From contig CAWCIP010000003.1 in assembly GCA_963795665.1 (NCBI GenBank), forward strand, positions 294,690 to 358,689: a DNA stretch of 64,000 nucleotides. The letters are read 5' to 3'. Shown piece by piece: positions 42,096 to 50,310 of the stretch. This DNA comes from DASUPK01 sp963795665. GTDB lineage: Bacteria > Actinomycetota > Thermoleophilia > Solirubrobacterales > 70-9. Both the position numbers and the translations under genes were made by a program. Positions within the stretch are counted from its first letter, which is position 1; each line of letters begins with the position of its first letter. Under the pieces are notes generated by a model that saw nothing but the letters and a program-made list of their open reading frames with translations, was not told the DNA's origin and made no database searches.

Positions 42096-42458
42096 CTAAG
42101 CGCTCGTGTCGTAGCCCGGCCGGGCGATGTCCAGCTTCCGGCGGACATGCTCCTCGAGGCGCGGGGCGAGCTGGTCGATTCGGTCGTCCAGCTCGCCCGC
42201 GCGCAGGCGGCGGGAGAGCTCGGCGGCCGCGGCATGAACGTCGGCCGACTTCTCGCCGAGCAGATCGTTGAAGAGCTCGAGGTCCTCCCGGTCGGGCTCC
42301 TCCCCAGCCCTGATCTCGCGGGCGACCACGGCGCAGACGTTGGCCGCCACCAGGACCTTGAAGCGCTGCTCTCTCGGCACCTCTGGGCGCAGCTCCCCGA
42401 AGAGGTACTCGGCGACGGATTCGAGCAGCTCGGGTGCGGTGGGTCGATCCTGCATCAT
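42096..42458 (-). CDS. DUF6285 domain protein
   Basis: A 120-residue small helical protein: PTAPELLESVAEYLFGELRPEV, FKVLVAANVCAVVAREI, and a LDDRIDQLAPRLEEHVRRKL end. This layout matches DUF6285 proteins, which are commonly encoded beside aminoglycoside-phosphotransferase-like kinases linked to acyl-CoA dehydrogenases. Here the ATG at 42458 overlaps the phosphotransferase TGA as ATGA (a second ATG follows), so it is translated with the kinase. The function is unknown. Confidence 0.75.
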   Translation of the reverse strand: MMQDRPTAPELLESVAEYLFGELRPEVPREQRFKVLVAANVCAVVAREIRAGEEPDREDLELFNDLLGEKSADVHAAAAELSRRLRAGELDDRIDQLAPRLEEHVRRKLDIARPGYDTSA

Positions 42459-43429
42459 CGGACCAACTCCAGCAGGTCCCACTCGGGCTCGCAGACGCGG
42501 CGACCGAGCGAGGCGAGCTCGTGGCTGCGGCGGACGCCCGTGAGGTGATCGTGGGCCTGGCGGGCGCAGATGATCGCCCACTTCGCGTTGCCGAAGGCCT
42601 CCCAATAGCGGACGCGATCGCGATCGACCGGCGCGCCACCGGCCGCCTCGTACGCGCCAATGAAGTCCTCGAGCTGCCCCACCCCGGCCACCGGAAGATC
42701 GTCGTTGCCGAAGCGCCAGGAGCGGATGCAGAGCCAGCCGATGTCCTCCGCCGGGTCGCCGAGGTGGGCGAGCTCCCAGTCGATCACCGCGGCGAGGCCC
42801 TCCTCGTCGACGATGAAGTTGCCGAGGCGGAAGTCGCCGTGCACAAGTCGCGGCTCCGCGGGCTCGGGGGCGTTGGCGCGCAGCCAGCGCAGTCCCAGCT
42901 CGACGGTTGGCAGCGGCTCGCCGATCTCGTCGAGCTGGCGCTCCCACTCGTCGATCTGAGCGACGGCCGGGTCTGAGGCCGACGCCGGAACCACACCGTC
43001 CAGACCGGCCGTCTCGATCGCGTGGATCCGGGCGAGCGATTCGGCGAGCTGACCCGGGAGATTGGCGCGGGCGTTCTCGAACTCGGCCCGTCTCAGAACG
43101 CGCGGCGCCACGGAGGTCCCCTCGACGTACGCCATCAGCAGGCCCGGCGACCCGAACCGACCACCCTCTGGCTCGAAGGCGAGCGGCGCCGGTACTGCCA
43201 CGCCTGCGTCGGCGGCGGCGCGAATCAGGGCGAACTCGTCCTCCATCGGGACCAGGGAGACCGAGCCCCGCGGGTCACGGCGAAGAACCCAGCGACCGGC
43301 GTCGCCCTCGGCCATCCAGGTCTCTCGCGACGCCCCGCCCGGAATAGGGGCCAATCGAAGCCCGCCGGCATCGATCCCGTGCCCCTCGAGAACCTCCCCG
43401 ATCCCGGTCGCCAACTGCTCCACCTCCAT
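42455..43429 (-). CDS. Phosphotransferase family protein (APH/ACAD10-like)
   Basis: A 324-residue protein-kinase-like phosphotransferase. The N-lobe has LAPIPGGASRETWMAEG and WVLRRDPRGSV. The C-lobe has the catalytic LVHGDFRLGNFIVDEEG (Brenner motif HGDxxxxN) and the metal-binding AVIDWELAHLGDPAEDIGWL. This subfamily is often linked to acyl-CoA dehydrogenase genes and to hydroxyacyl-CoA phosphorylation, not to drug resistance. It is coupled to the DUF6285 gene. Confidence 0.88.
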   Translation of the reverse strand: MEVEQLATGIGEVLEGHGIDAGGLRLAPIPGGASRETWMAEGDAGRWVLRRDPRGSVSLVPMEDEFALIRAAADAGVAVPAPLAFEPEGGRFGSPGLLMAYVEGTSVAPRVLRRAEFENARANLPGQLAESLARIHAIETAGLDGVVPASASDPAVAQIDEWERQLDEIGEPLPTVELGLRWLRANAPEPAEPRLVHGDFRLGNFIVDEEGLAAVIDWELAHLGDPAEDIGWLCIRSWRFGNDDLPVAGVGQLEDFIGAYEAAGGAPVDRDRVRYWEAFGNAKWAIICARQAHDHLTGVRRSHELASLGRRVCEPEWDLLELVR

Positions 43430-43510
43430 GGGAGGAGCCTATTTGTGTCCGGATAGCTGCCTAGCTTCCGTTTCCTCATCTTCTTCTTCGACCTCAGCAG
43501 CCTCGAGCTC

Positions 43511-44287
43511 GTGTTGTTGCTCGCGGTAATCGTCCTCGGGGCGACGGCGCTCGGCGCTTTCTTGGGACGCCGCGTCCGCCACCTCTCGGAGAGCCTCAGC
43601 GAGCCGTTCGGGGTGCTGCAGGCCGCGCTGCTCGGCGTCGTGGGGCTGATACTTGCCTTCGGCCTCTCGCTCGCCGTTTCCCGCTACGAAGACCGGCGGC
43701 AGGCGATCGTGGACGAGGCGAACGCGATCGGGACGACCTATCTGCGCGCCCAGACCCTGAGCGAGCCTCAGCGAAGCCGCTCGCTCAGGCTTCTCGTCCG
43801 CTACACGGAGAGCGCCATCCGCCTGTCCGATTACGTGCCCGGCAGCAGCCAGGAGACGGCCGCGGCGGCGACCGAGGATCGACTCCAGCGGGGTCTCTGG
43901 GCCCTCAACGGTCGGGCGCTCGCCCTCGAGCCACTCGCGAGCGCACCTCGGCTCTACGAGGAAACGCTCAACGAGATGATCGACGCCCAGGGGACCCGCA
44001 TCGCGGCCCTCAACAACCGTGTCCCGAACGCAGTCCTGTTCCTCGAGGTTTTCGGCGCGGCGCTGGCTCTGGGACTGCTCGCCGCCTACCTCGCAATCGT
44101 CGGTCGCGGCGTCGTCGCCGTCTTCCTCGCGGCCGTGCTCGTGACGATGCTGCTCTACATCACGTGCGATCTCGACCGTCCGACACGCGGACCGATCCGT
44201 GTTCCGGACACCACGCTCAAGAACCAGCTGGCGTCAATGCGCCTGCCGCCGGCCGCGGGTCCCCCGGTTAGGCCGGTCGCCGACTAG
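43511..44287 (+). CDS. Bestrophin-like (DUF4239-type) membrane protein
   Basis: A 258-residue membrane protein. Two hydrophobic segments occur at the N-terminus (VIVLGATALGAFLG and LLGVVGLILAFGLSLAV) and two near residues 175-220 (LEVFGAALALGLLAAYLAIV, VVAVFLAAVLVTMLLYI). A helical soluble loop lies between, with YEDRRQAIVDEANAIGTTYLRAQTL, a conserved feature of this family. The role is not known. The start is GTG 43511 or one of the next two TTG codons; no upstream ATG is available. Its end overlaps the coiled-coil gene by 4 bp. Confidence 0.75.
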   Translation: MLLLAVIVLGATALGAFLGRRVRHLSESLSEPFGVLQAALLGVVGLILAFGLSLAVSRYEDRRQAIVDEANAIGTTYLRAQTLSEPQRSRSLRLLVRYTESAIRLSDYVPGSSQETAAAATEDRLQRGLWALNGRALALEPLASAPRLYEETLNEMIDAQGTRIAALNNRVPNAVLFLEVFGAALALGLLAAYLAIVGRGVVAVFLAAVLVTMLLYITCDLDRPTRGPIRVPDTTLKNQLASMRLPPAAGPPVRPVAD

Positions 44288-44751
44288 CCGATCTCGGAGG
44301 GCTCGCGCTCGCGGCCCTGGAGCCGGTCGCGGCCTCGCTGCACTGCCTGCAGGAACTTCTGGAGGTTGACCTCGAGCGTCGAGAGGATGTCGTCGGCGTA
44401 GTCCTCGGCGCCGAGGCGAATCTCGCGCTCGCGCTCGCGCGCCTCCTCGACGATCTCCTCGGCGGCGCGCTCGGCCTGGCGGGTGATCTCCTCGTTGGCG
44501 ACGAGGCGGGCCTGCTGCTCGCGAGCCTCCTTGACGATCCGCTCGGCCTCGCGCTTCGCCTCGGCGAGCATCTCCTGGCGCTCCTTGACGATCCAGCGGG
44601 CCTGCTTGATCTCCTCGGGGATCGTGGCGCGCATCTGGTCGAGGAGGTCGTAGATCTCCTCGCGGTCGACGCGCACCTGATCCGTGAGCGGCACCGGCCG
44701 CGCGTTGTGGACCAGATCGTCGAGCTTGTCGATGAGTACTAGAACGTCCAT
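44284..44751 (-). CDS. Coiled-coil protein (DivIVA/AtpF-like)
   Basis: A 155-residue protein, mostly one long charged helix (residues 30-150; IKQARWIVKERQEMLAEAKRE..., EEIVEEAREREREIRLGAEDY). It begins with a short domain MDVLVLIDKLDDLVHNARPV. The family is found next to coaD and rsmD in many actinobacteria and resembles DivIVA and F0F1 subunit b in composition. A role in cell-pole or envelope organisation is possible but unproven. Confidence 0.75.
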   Translation of the reverse strand: MDVLVLIDKLDDLVHNARPVPLTDQVRVDREEIYDLLDQMRATIPEEIKQARWIVKERQEMLAEAKREAERIVKEAREQQARLVANEEITRQAERAAEEIVEEAREREREIRLGAEDYADDILSTLEVNLQKFLQAVQRGRDRLQGREREPSEIG

Positions 44752-44851
44752 TTGCAGTCGCTAAAGCTTACGCATCGAGCCATTGGACCGGCCCCGGGTT
44801 GCCTTTCTGGGCCGGATTGCAAGCTCCTGCCCACCCCCCACGCACGACGGA

Positions 44852-45349
44852 TCAGCGAGCTAGTCGTTCCGCAAGCGCCTTTGCAACCGGAGCGGGCACC
44901 AGATCGCCGACGTCACCGCCGAAGGTGGCGATCTCCTTGACCCCCGTCGAGGAGAGGAAGCTGTAGTTCGCGGAAGCGAAGATGTACATGCTCTCGATGT
45001 CGGCGGCGAGCTTCCGGTTGAGCTGATTCATCTCGAACTCGTACTCGAAGTCCGAGATCGCGCGCAGGCCCTTGATGATCGCCTTAGCGCCGTTCTCCTT
45101 GGCGAACTCGACCAGCAGGTTGGACATGATCTTGACCTCGACCTGATCGAGGTCGGCGGTCGCGTCCTCGATGAACGCCTTGCGCTCCTCGGCAGTGAAC
45201 AGGGTCTGCTGCTTGCGAACGGGCTGGTTCACGACGCCGACGATCACGCGGTCGAACACCCGCGAGGTGCGGGTGATGATGTCGAGGTGGCCGTTCGTGA
45301 CCGGGTCGTAGCTCCCCGGGCACACCGCCGTCCTGCCGTCGGGGCTCAT
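44852..45349 (-). CDS. coaD: Pantetheine-phosphate adenylyltransferase
   Basis: A 165-residue enzyme of coenzyme A synthesis. The nucleotidyltransferase motif T/HxGH is CPGSYDPVTNGHLDII. Downstream are VGVVNQPVRKQQTLF, KGLRAISDFEYEFEMNQLNRKL and YSFLSSTGVKEIATFGGDV, the ISSTxVRE equivalent. Its start overlaps the rsmD stop (ATGA type), the common rsmD-coaD pair. Confidence 0.96.
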   Translation of the reverse strand: MSPDGRTAVCPGSYDPVTNGHLDIITRTSRVFDRVIVGVVNQPVRKQQTLFTAEERKAFIEDATADLDQVEVKIMSNLLVEFAKENGAKAIIKGLRAISDFEYEFEMNQLNRKLAADIESMYIFASANYSFLSSTGVKEIATFGGDVGDLVPAPVAKALAERLAR

Positions 45350-45882
45350 CGACCGCTCCCGTGAATGCGAACGAGCGTGTCACCGTAGGTGCGCTCGGTG
45401 ATCAGGGGCAGGGAGAGCGGCAGAGGCCGTTCCGGGGAGGACTCGGCCATCACCCTCCCCCCTTTCGCGAGCGCTTCTCGTATGAGGGGGTCGAGGTCGG
45501 CTGCAAGGCGGTCGGCGAGTTTATAGGGCGGGTCGCAGAGCACGAGATCGAATGATCCCCCCTTGGCGCGGCGCAGGAAGCGCGCGGCGTCGGACCGAAC
45601 CGCACCGGCTCGATCGGTCAGCTCGAGAGCCTCCAGGTTGCGCCGCGCCGCCGCCGGATGGGTATCGACCAGCGTCGCCTCGGCGGCCCCCCTGGAGAGA
45701 GCCTCGATCGCCAGCGCGCCCGAACCGCAGTAGAGATCGAGGACGCGAGCGCCCGAGACGTCCCCGAGGATCGAGAACACCGCCTCGCGCACCCGCTCCG
45801 TGGTCGGCCGGAGCTTGGCTCCCTTCGGCGCCTGGATGCGGCGCCCGCCGAGCTCGCCCCCGGTGATCCGCAATTGCGGCAT
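45346..45882 (-). CDS. rsmD: 16S rRNA (guanine966-N2)-methyltransferase
   Basis: A 178-residue methyltransferase. It begins LRITGGELGGRRIQAPKG, has RPTTERVREAVFSIL, motif I VLDLYCGSGALAIEALSRGA and the N6/N2-type catalytic motif LVLCDPPYKL. It is directly downstream of recG (5 bp) and coupled to coaD. Confidence 0.95.
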   Translation of the reverse strand: MPQLRITGGELGGRRIQAPKGAKLRPTTERVREAVFSILGDVSGARVLDLYCGSGALAIEALSRGAAEATLVDTHPAAARRNLEALELTDRAGAVRSDAARFLRRAKGGSFDLVLCDPPYKLADRLAADLDPLIREALAKGGRVMAESSPERPLPLSLPLITERTYGDTLVRIHGSGR

Positions 45883-45887
45883 CTCAC

Positions 45888-48077
45888 CTACGCCGCGATC
45901 TGCTCGACCCGCTCGTCGCCGAAGCGTCGCCTCGCCTCGTCCATCAGCGGACCGACTCCCGGCGCCTCGAGCGAACCGAAGCGCTCGCGGAGCTCCAGCA
46001 CTCTGCGGCGGGCCTCGAGCAGCAGGGCGGTGTCCTCGGGCAGCGTCGCCGCGCGGAACCGTGGCAGGCCGTGCTGGCGGGTGCCGAGGATCTCGCCCTC
46101 CCCCCGGATCGACAGGTCCACCTCGGCCAGGGCGAAGCCGTCGCCCTCCCCCGCGATCGCCTCCAAGCGCGCCTTCGCGGCTTCCGACTCCGGGTCGCCG
46201 AACAGGATGCAGAACGATTCGTGGCTGCCGCGTCCGACGCGCCCCCGCAGCTGGTGGAGCTGGGACAGCCCGAAGCGCTCGGCGCCCTCGACCAGCATCA
46301 CCGTGGCGTTGGGGACGTCGATGCCGACCTCGATCACGGTGGTGGCCACGAGTACGTGCGCCTCGCCGGAGACGAAGCTGTCCATGGCGCGAGCCTTCTC
46401 CTCCGAGGACATCTGACCGTGCAGCAGCGCCACCCGGAAGTCGCTCAACTCGGTCGCGGCGAGCCGCTTCGCCTCCGCCTCGGCGGCCTTCGCCTCGATC
46501 GCCTCGGAATCGGAGACCAGCGGGCAGACGACGTATGCCTGCCGGCCCTCGCGCAGCCGCTCGCGGATGAACTCGTAGGCCTCGGCGCGCCGGCCCTCGT
46601 CGACCACCCGGGTGCGGATCGGCTGCCGGCCGGTGGGCAGCTCGCGGAGCTCGGTCGTGTCGAGGTCCCCGTAGGCGGTCAGCGAGAGCGTCCGCGGGAT
46701 CGGGGTCGCCGTCATATGGAGAACGTGCGGAAGCCGCTTCCCCGGGCCCTTGGCGTCGAGCGCGGCTCGCTGGCGGACGCCGAAGCGGTGCTGCTCGTCG
46801 ACGACGGCGACCGCGAGCGAGGAGAACTCGACTGCTTCCTCGATCAGGGCGTGGGTACCGACGACGAGCTGCGGCTGGCCGGACGCCAGCGAATCCAGCA
46901 GCTCGCGGCGCTCGGCCGGCGGGATCGCCGAGGTGAGCAGGGTCGCCGTGGCGGCCTCGGAGGCACGCAGAGCCTCGAGCGTGCCGAAGTGCTGCTCGGC
47001 CAGCGTCTCGGTGGGAGCCATCAGAGCGGCCTGGTGCCCGGCCTCGATCGCGCGCAACATCGCGTAGAGGGCGAGCACGGTCTTACCCGAACCCACCTCC
47101 CCCATCAGCAGCCGCTGCATCGGCTGCGCCTGGCAGAGATCGGAATCGATCTCCTCCAGCGCGTGGCCCTGGTCTCCGGTCAGGTGGAAAGGAAGCGATT
47201 CGAGCCAGGCACCAACGTGTGCGCCGGGCGCTGGCAGCTCGATGCCCTTGGCGCCCGAGACCCGCCTCCCGCGCCGCGACACGAGAGCAGCCTGGTAGAG
47301 GAAAAGCTCTTCGAAGGCGAGCCTCTCCCGGGCGGCTTCGGCCGCGTGCTCGTCCGATGGGAAATGCGAGGCGACGATCGAATCGCTCGCGCTCGCCATC
47401 CGCAGCTCACGGCGCAGCCGGCCCGGGATCGGCTCAACCGCATGCCGGGCCATCGGTGCCGCCTGCCAGATCCACTCTCGGATTCGCTGCGGCCGCAGGC
47501 GCTCGCTCGCGGGGTGCACCGGCACAATCCCGGTCGTGTGGAGGCCGGCTGATTCGCCGGCGTTCTCCAGAAACTCATGCTCTGAGACGTTGAAGCCGCG
47601 CTTCTCCAGCTTCCCCCTCAGCAGCAGCCTCGTGCCTGGCTGGAGCCGGTCGGCGAGCCAGGCGCGGTTGAACCAGACGGCCTTGACTTTCCCGCTCGGA
47701 TCAAACACGTCCGCCTCCAGGATCGTCAGCCGGCGCCGCCGGGTCGGCCGCAGCTTCGCGCCGGCCACCTCGACCTCGACGGTCGCCTCCTCCCCCAGCC
47801 TGAGGTCACCGAGGCCGACAGGGTTTGCCCGGTCGCGGTAGCTGTGCGGAATATGCCGGAGCAGGTCGCCAAGGCTCGAGATCCCCATCTCCGAGGCCGC
47901 GCCGGCCAGCTTCGGACCCGCTCCCTTCAGCTTCGTGATCGGCGCATCGAGGATGGAAGGTCGCGGCATCGACTTCAGGGGCGCCTCCAGCAGCCGCTCG
48001 GGCTCGAGAACCTCGCCGGTTGCCACCGCGCGCGGTAGGTAGGTCGGCACAGCGTCGCGCTCGGGGGCCGCTTCCAT
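45888..48077 (-). CDS. recG: ATP-dependent DNA helicase RecG
   Basis: A 729-residue branch-migrating helicase that remodels stalled forks. The wedge domain (about residues 90-190) has an OB fold (GEEATVEVEVAGAKLRPTRRRRL). The helicase core has GEVGSGKTVLALYAMLRA (Walker A), MAPTETLAEQHF, VVDEQHRFGVRQR (DEQH box), MTATPIPRTLSLTAYGDLD and QLRGRVGRGSHESFC (TRG/VI). The start at ATG 48077 gives an N-terminal extension of 36 residues; ATG 47969 (MPRPSILDAPITKLKGAG) is equally plausible and fits the family start. Confidence 0.95.
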   Translation of the reverse strand: MEAAPERDAVPTYLPRAVATGEVLEPERLLEAPLKSMPRPSILDAPITKLKGAGPKLAGAASEMGISSLGDLLRHIPHSYRDRANPVGLGDLRLGEEATVEVEVAGAKLRPTRRRRLTILEADVFDPSGKVKAVWFNRAWLADRLQPGTRLLLRGKLEKRGFNVSEHEFLENAGESAGLHTTGIVPVHPASERLRPQRIREWIWQAAPMARHAVEPIPGRLRRELRMASASDSIVASHFPSDEHAAEAARERLAFEELFLYQAALVSRRGRRVSGAKGIELPAPGAHVGAWLESLPFHLTGDQGHALEEIDSDLCQAQPMQRLLMGEVGSGKTVLALYAMLRAIEAGHQAALMAPTETLAEQHFGTLEALRASEAATATLLTSAIPPAERRELLDSLASGQPQLVVGTHALIEEAVEFSSLAVAVVDEQHRFGVRQRAALDAKGPGKRLPHVLHMTATPIPRTLSLTAYGDLDTTELRELPTGRQPIRTRVVDEGRRAEAYEFIRERLREGRQAYVVCPLVSDSEAIEAKAAEAEAKRLAATELSDFRVALLHGQMSSEEKARAMDSFVSGEAHVLVATTVIEVGIDVPNATVMLVEGAERFGLSQLHQLRGRVGRGSHESFCILFGDPESEAAKARLEAIAGEGDGFALAEVDLSIRGEGEILGTRQHGLPRFRAATLPEDTALLLEARRRVLELRERFGSLEAPGVGPLMDEARRRFGDERVEQIAA

Positions 48078-48128
48078 CTCGGGGCAAGGCTAGGCGTAAC
48101 GTTGGATGGTCCCGTTGGACCAATCCAC

Positions 48129-48611
48129 ATGACAACGCAGCGAGCGAAGGAATCCGTCTGGGACTACCCGCGCCCGCCCAGGGTCGAGCCGCTGGACCGG
48201 CACGTGCGAATCGTCCTGGGCGGAGAGACGATCGCGGAGAGCGACCGCGCGCTCCGGGTGCTTGAGACGGCCGGCCCGCCGACCGTCTATGTGCCCCGGG
48301 AGGACGTGCGCACCGATCTGCTGATCGATGCCGAGGGCGTGCAGACCGAGTGCGAGTGGAAGGGAACGGCGCATTACGTCCACGCCGAGGCCGGTGGCAA
48401 GCGCGCGCAGCGGGTCGCCTGGTTCTACCCGGAGCCCAAGCAGGGCTACGAGCAGCTGAAGGGCCATCTCGCCTTCTACCCACGGCGCGTCGACGCCGCC
48501 TACCTCGACGACGAGCAGGTCACGCCGCAGCCGGGCGCCTACTACGGCGGCTGGATCACCGAGGAGATCGAGGGCCCGTTCAAGGGAGAGCCCGGCTCGG
48601 AGGGCTGGTAG
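48129..48611 (+). CDS. DUF427 domain protein
   Basis: A 160-residue protein from ATG 48129. DUF427 hallmarks are ESVWDYPRPPRVEPLDRHVRIVLGG (in part), ETIAESDRALRVLETAGPPTVYVPREDV, CEWKGTAHYVHAEAG and AWFYPEP with AGHLAFYPRRVDA-like GHLAFYPRRVDAAYLD. The biochemical role of the family is not established. It is divergent from recG with 51 bp between the starts and converges on a glycosyltransferase. Confidence 0.85.
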   Translation: MTTQRAKESVWDYPRPPRVEPLDRHVRIVLGGETIAESDRALRVLETAGPPTVYVPREDVRTDLLIDAEGVQTECEWKGTAHYVHAEAGGKRAQRVAWFYPEPKQGYEQLKGHLAFYPRRVDAAYLDDEQVTPQPGAYYGGWITEEIEGPFKGEPGSEGW

Positions 48612-48624
48612 CGGCGCGCCGAGG

Positions 48625-49374
48625 TCAGCCGCCGAACTTGCGCGAGCGCCATAGTCCCCGCCGATGCAGCGCCAGCCGGACGGCCGCCCAGAGCGTCTTC
48701 AGTCCGTACACCAGCCCTGGTCTGAAGCCGATCGAGGACGCGTCGCCGAAGTACTTGCTCGTCGCCGGCACCTCGGCGAGCCTGAATTCGAGGGCCGAGG
48801 CCTGCATGAGCATCTCGGAATCGAAACTGAAGTCGCTCGCGTTCCGCAGGAACGGGACACCCAGCAGGAGCCGCCGCGAGTACGCGCGGTAGCCGGTGTG
48901 GAGATCGCTCAGCTCGGTGCCCATCACGCGGTTCTCGACGCCCGTGAGGAACCTGTTGGCGATGATCTTGTACAGCGGCATTCCATTCGCCCTGGCCGCG
49001 CCGGGAACCATCATCCGCGACCCGAGCACGAGGTCGGCGTCATCCGCCAGTATCGGCCGGATGAGCTCGGGAATCAGCGCCGGCTCGTACTGGCCATCGG
49101 GATGGAGCATCACGACGATCTCGGCATCGCGCTGGAGAACGTCCAGGTAGCAGGTCTTCTGATTTGCGCCGTAGCCGGCGTTGTGTGGGTGCCAGACGAC
49201 CCGGGCATCGAGCTGCCGCGCGACATCCCGGGTCGCGTCGGTGGAACCGTCGTCGACGACGATCACCTCGTCGACCCACTCGCGCGGTATCGCCGCGACC
49301 ATGGCGGCGAGTGTGGCGGCGGCATTGAGGGCGGGCATCACCACCGCGACCTTGCGGCCCGCCTTCTCAGACAC
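48625..49374 (-). CDS. Family 2 glycosyltransferase (DPM1-like)
   Basis: A 249-residue GT-A enzyme: VAVVMPALNAAATLAAMVAAI, IVVDDGSTDATRDVA, the DxD equivalent in VVMLHPDGQYEP, and a C-terminal IGFRPGLVYGLKTLWAAVRL amphipathic/membrane-associated part. This group moves sugars to polyprenyl phosphate. It overlaps the upstream methyltransferase gene by 8 bp, so the two are one operon. Confidence 0.9.
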   Translation of the reverse strand: MSEKAGRKVAVVMPALNAAATLAAMVAAIPREWVDEVIVVDDGSTDATRDVARQLDARVVWHPHNAGYGANQKTCYLDVLQRDAEIVVMLHPDGQYEPALIPELIRPILADDADLVLGSRMMVPGAARANGMPLYKIIANRFLTGVENRVMGTELSDLHTGYRAYSRRLLLGVPFLRNASDFSFDSEMLMQASALEFRLAEVPATSKYFGDASSIGFRPGLVYGLKTLWAAVRLALHRRGLWRSRKFGG

Positions 49375-50248
49375 GGCGCGCCTCCACGTACACGCTCCCG
49401 CCCCGGCGAACCGCGGCCTCGCCCGCCGCGGCGCCCGCGGCGACGGGTAGCAGAATCACCCCGGCCGCCAGGGCGCCGGCCCGCGCGCCTCTCGATAGCC
49501 GCCGAGACCGTGCTTCGGGCCGGCGAATGGCGTCGTACAGGTCGGGGCGTCCGGGCATCGACGCCACCATTCCCTGCAGCCAGCCGAACGCGCCCTGTCC
49601 GCCGCGTAAGTAGCTGACCCGCTGGACGTCCATCCCGAGCCGCTCGAGGCGAGCCAGGAGCACGGGCGCAGGGACCTGAACCAGGTGACGGGGAAGATCG
49701 AGCGCGAACCAGCTGTCCCCGAAGACCCGCGCCTGGACGCTGGCGGGGTTGGGCATCGCGATCACGATCAGGCCACCGGGCTCGAGCAGCGAGGCCGCCC
49801 GTGCGAGCGCGGCGCCGGCCCGCGGAAGGTGCTCGAGGCTGTGCCAGAACACGATGGCGGCGAAGGTCCCGTCGACCTCGTGAACGTCGAGCTGCCGGAC
49901 CGACGGATGTGACGAGTACCGGTCGATTCCGATCGCCTCCCGGCCGCGCGCGTGCAGCGCGTCCAGGAGGGCTCCGTCCCCGGCGCCGACGTCGAGGATG
50001 GCTCCCGGCGGAGAGATCCGGTCGAGGCGGCCGGCGAGGCGGCCGCGAAGGCGCCGAAGGAGCGCATCACCGGGCCCCCCGAAACGGCCACCCTTCGGCC
50101 TGTAGGAGCCGCCGTAGGCGCGCTCGAGCTCAGCGGCGCCGGGCATCGGGTCGGCGGTCCAGGCGCCGCACTCGTCACATCGGGTCCGTCCGGGGCGATG
50201 TGCCCCCCCGGCCGGCAAGTCCGCACCGCACCAGCCGCACGATCTCAC
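49367..50248 (-). CDS. Zinc-ribbon class I methyltransferase
   Basis: A 293-residue protein. The N-terminus from GTG 50248 has a zinc ribbon (CGWCGADLPAG...TRCDECGAW). The methyltransferase core has ILDVGAGDGALLDALHARG, IGIDRYS, AAIVFWHSLEHLPRAGAAL and LLEPGGLIVIAMPNPASVQARVFGDSWFALDLPRH (parts). This is the Methyltransf_23 type linked with surface glycan genes. A C-terminal hydrophobic segment (LAAGVILLPVAAGAAAGEAA) may touch the membrane. It is coupled to the GT2 gene. Confidence 0.85.
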   Translation of the reverse strand: MRSCGWCGADLPAGGAHRPGRTRCDECGAWTADPMPGAAELERAYGGSYRPKGGRFGGPGDALLRRLRGRLAGRLDRISPPGAILDVGAGDGALLDALHARGREAIGIDRYSSHPSVRQLDVHEVDGTFAAIVFWHSLEHLPRAGAALARAASLLEPGGLIVIAMPNPASVQARVFGDSWFALDLPRHLVQVPAPVLLARLERLGMDVQRVSYLRGGQGAFGWLQGMVASMPGRPDLYDAIRRPEARSRRLSRGARAGALAAGVILLPVAAGAAAGEAAVRRGGSVYVEARRV

Positions 50249-50310
50249 CAGCCGGGCCGGCCTGGCTCGCGGGCTTCTAGCCGACCTCGGCACGAATCGC
50301 GCCCGGACCC

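Noticed and set aside
42455..43429. Aminoglycoside-resistance gene
   Set aside because: The APH fold is shared, but the subfamily and the DUF6285 partner point to acyl-CoA metabolism; there is no evidence for drug modification.
48720..49150. Overlapping plus-strand ORFs opposite the GT2 gene
   Set aside because: They carry no motifs, and the minus frame has DDGSTD and HPDG motifs of a glycosyltransferase.
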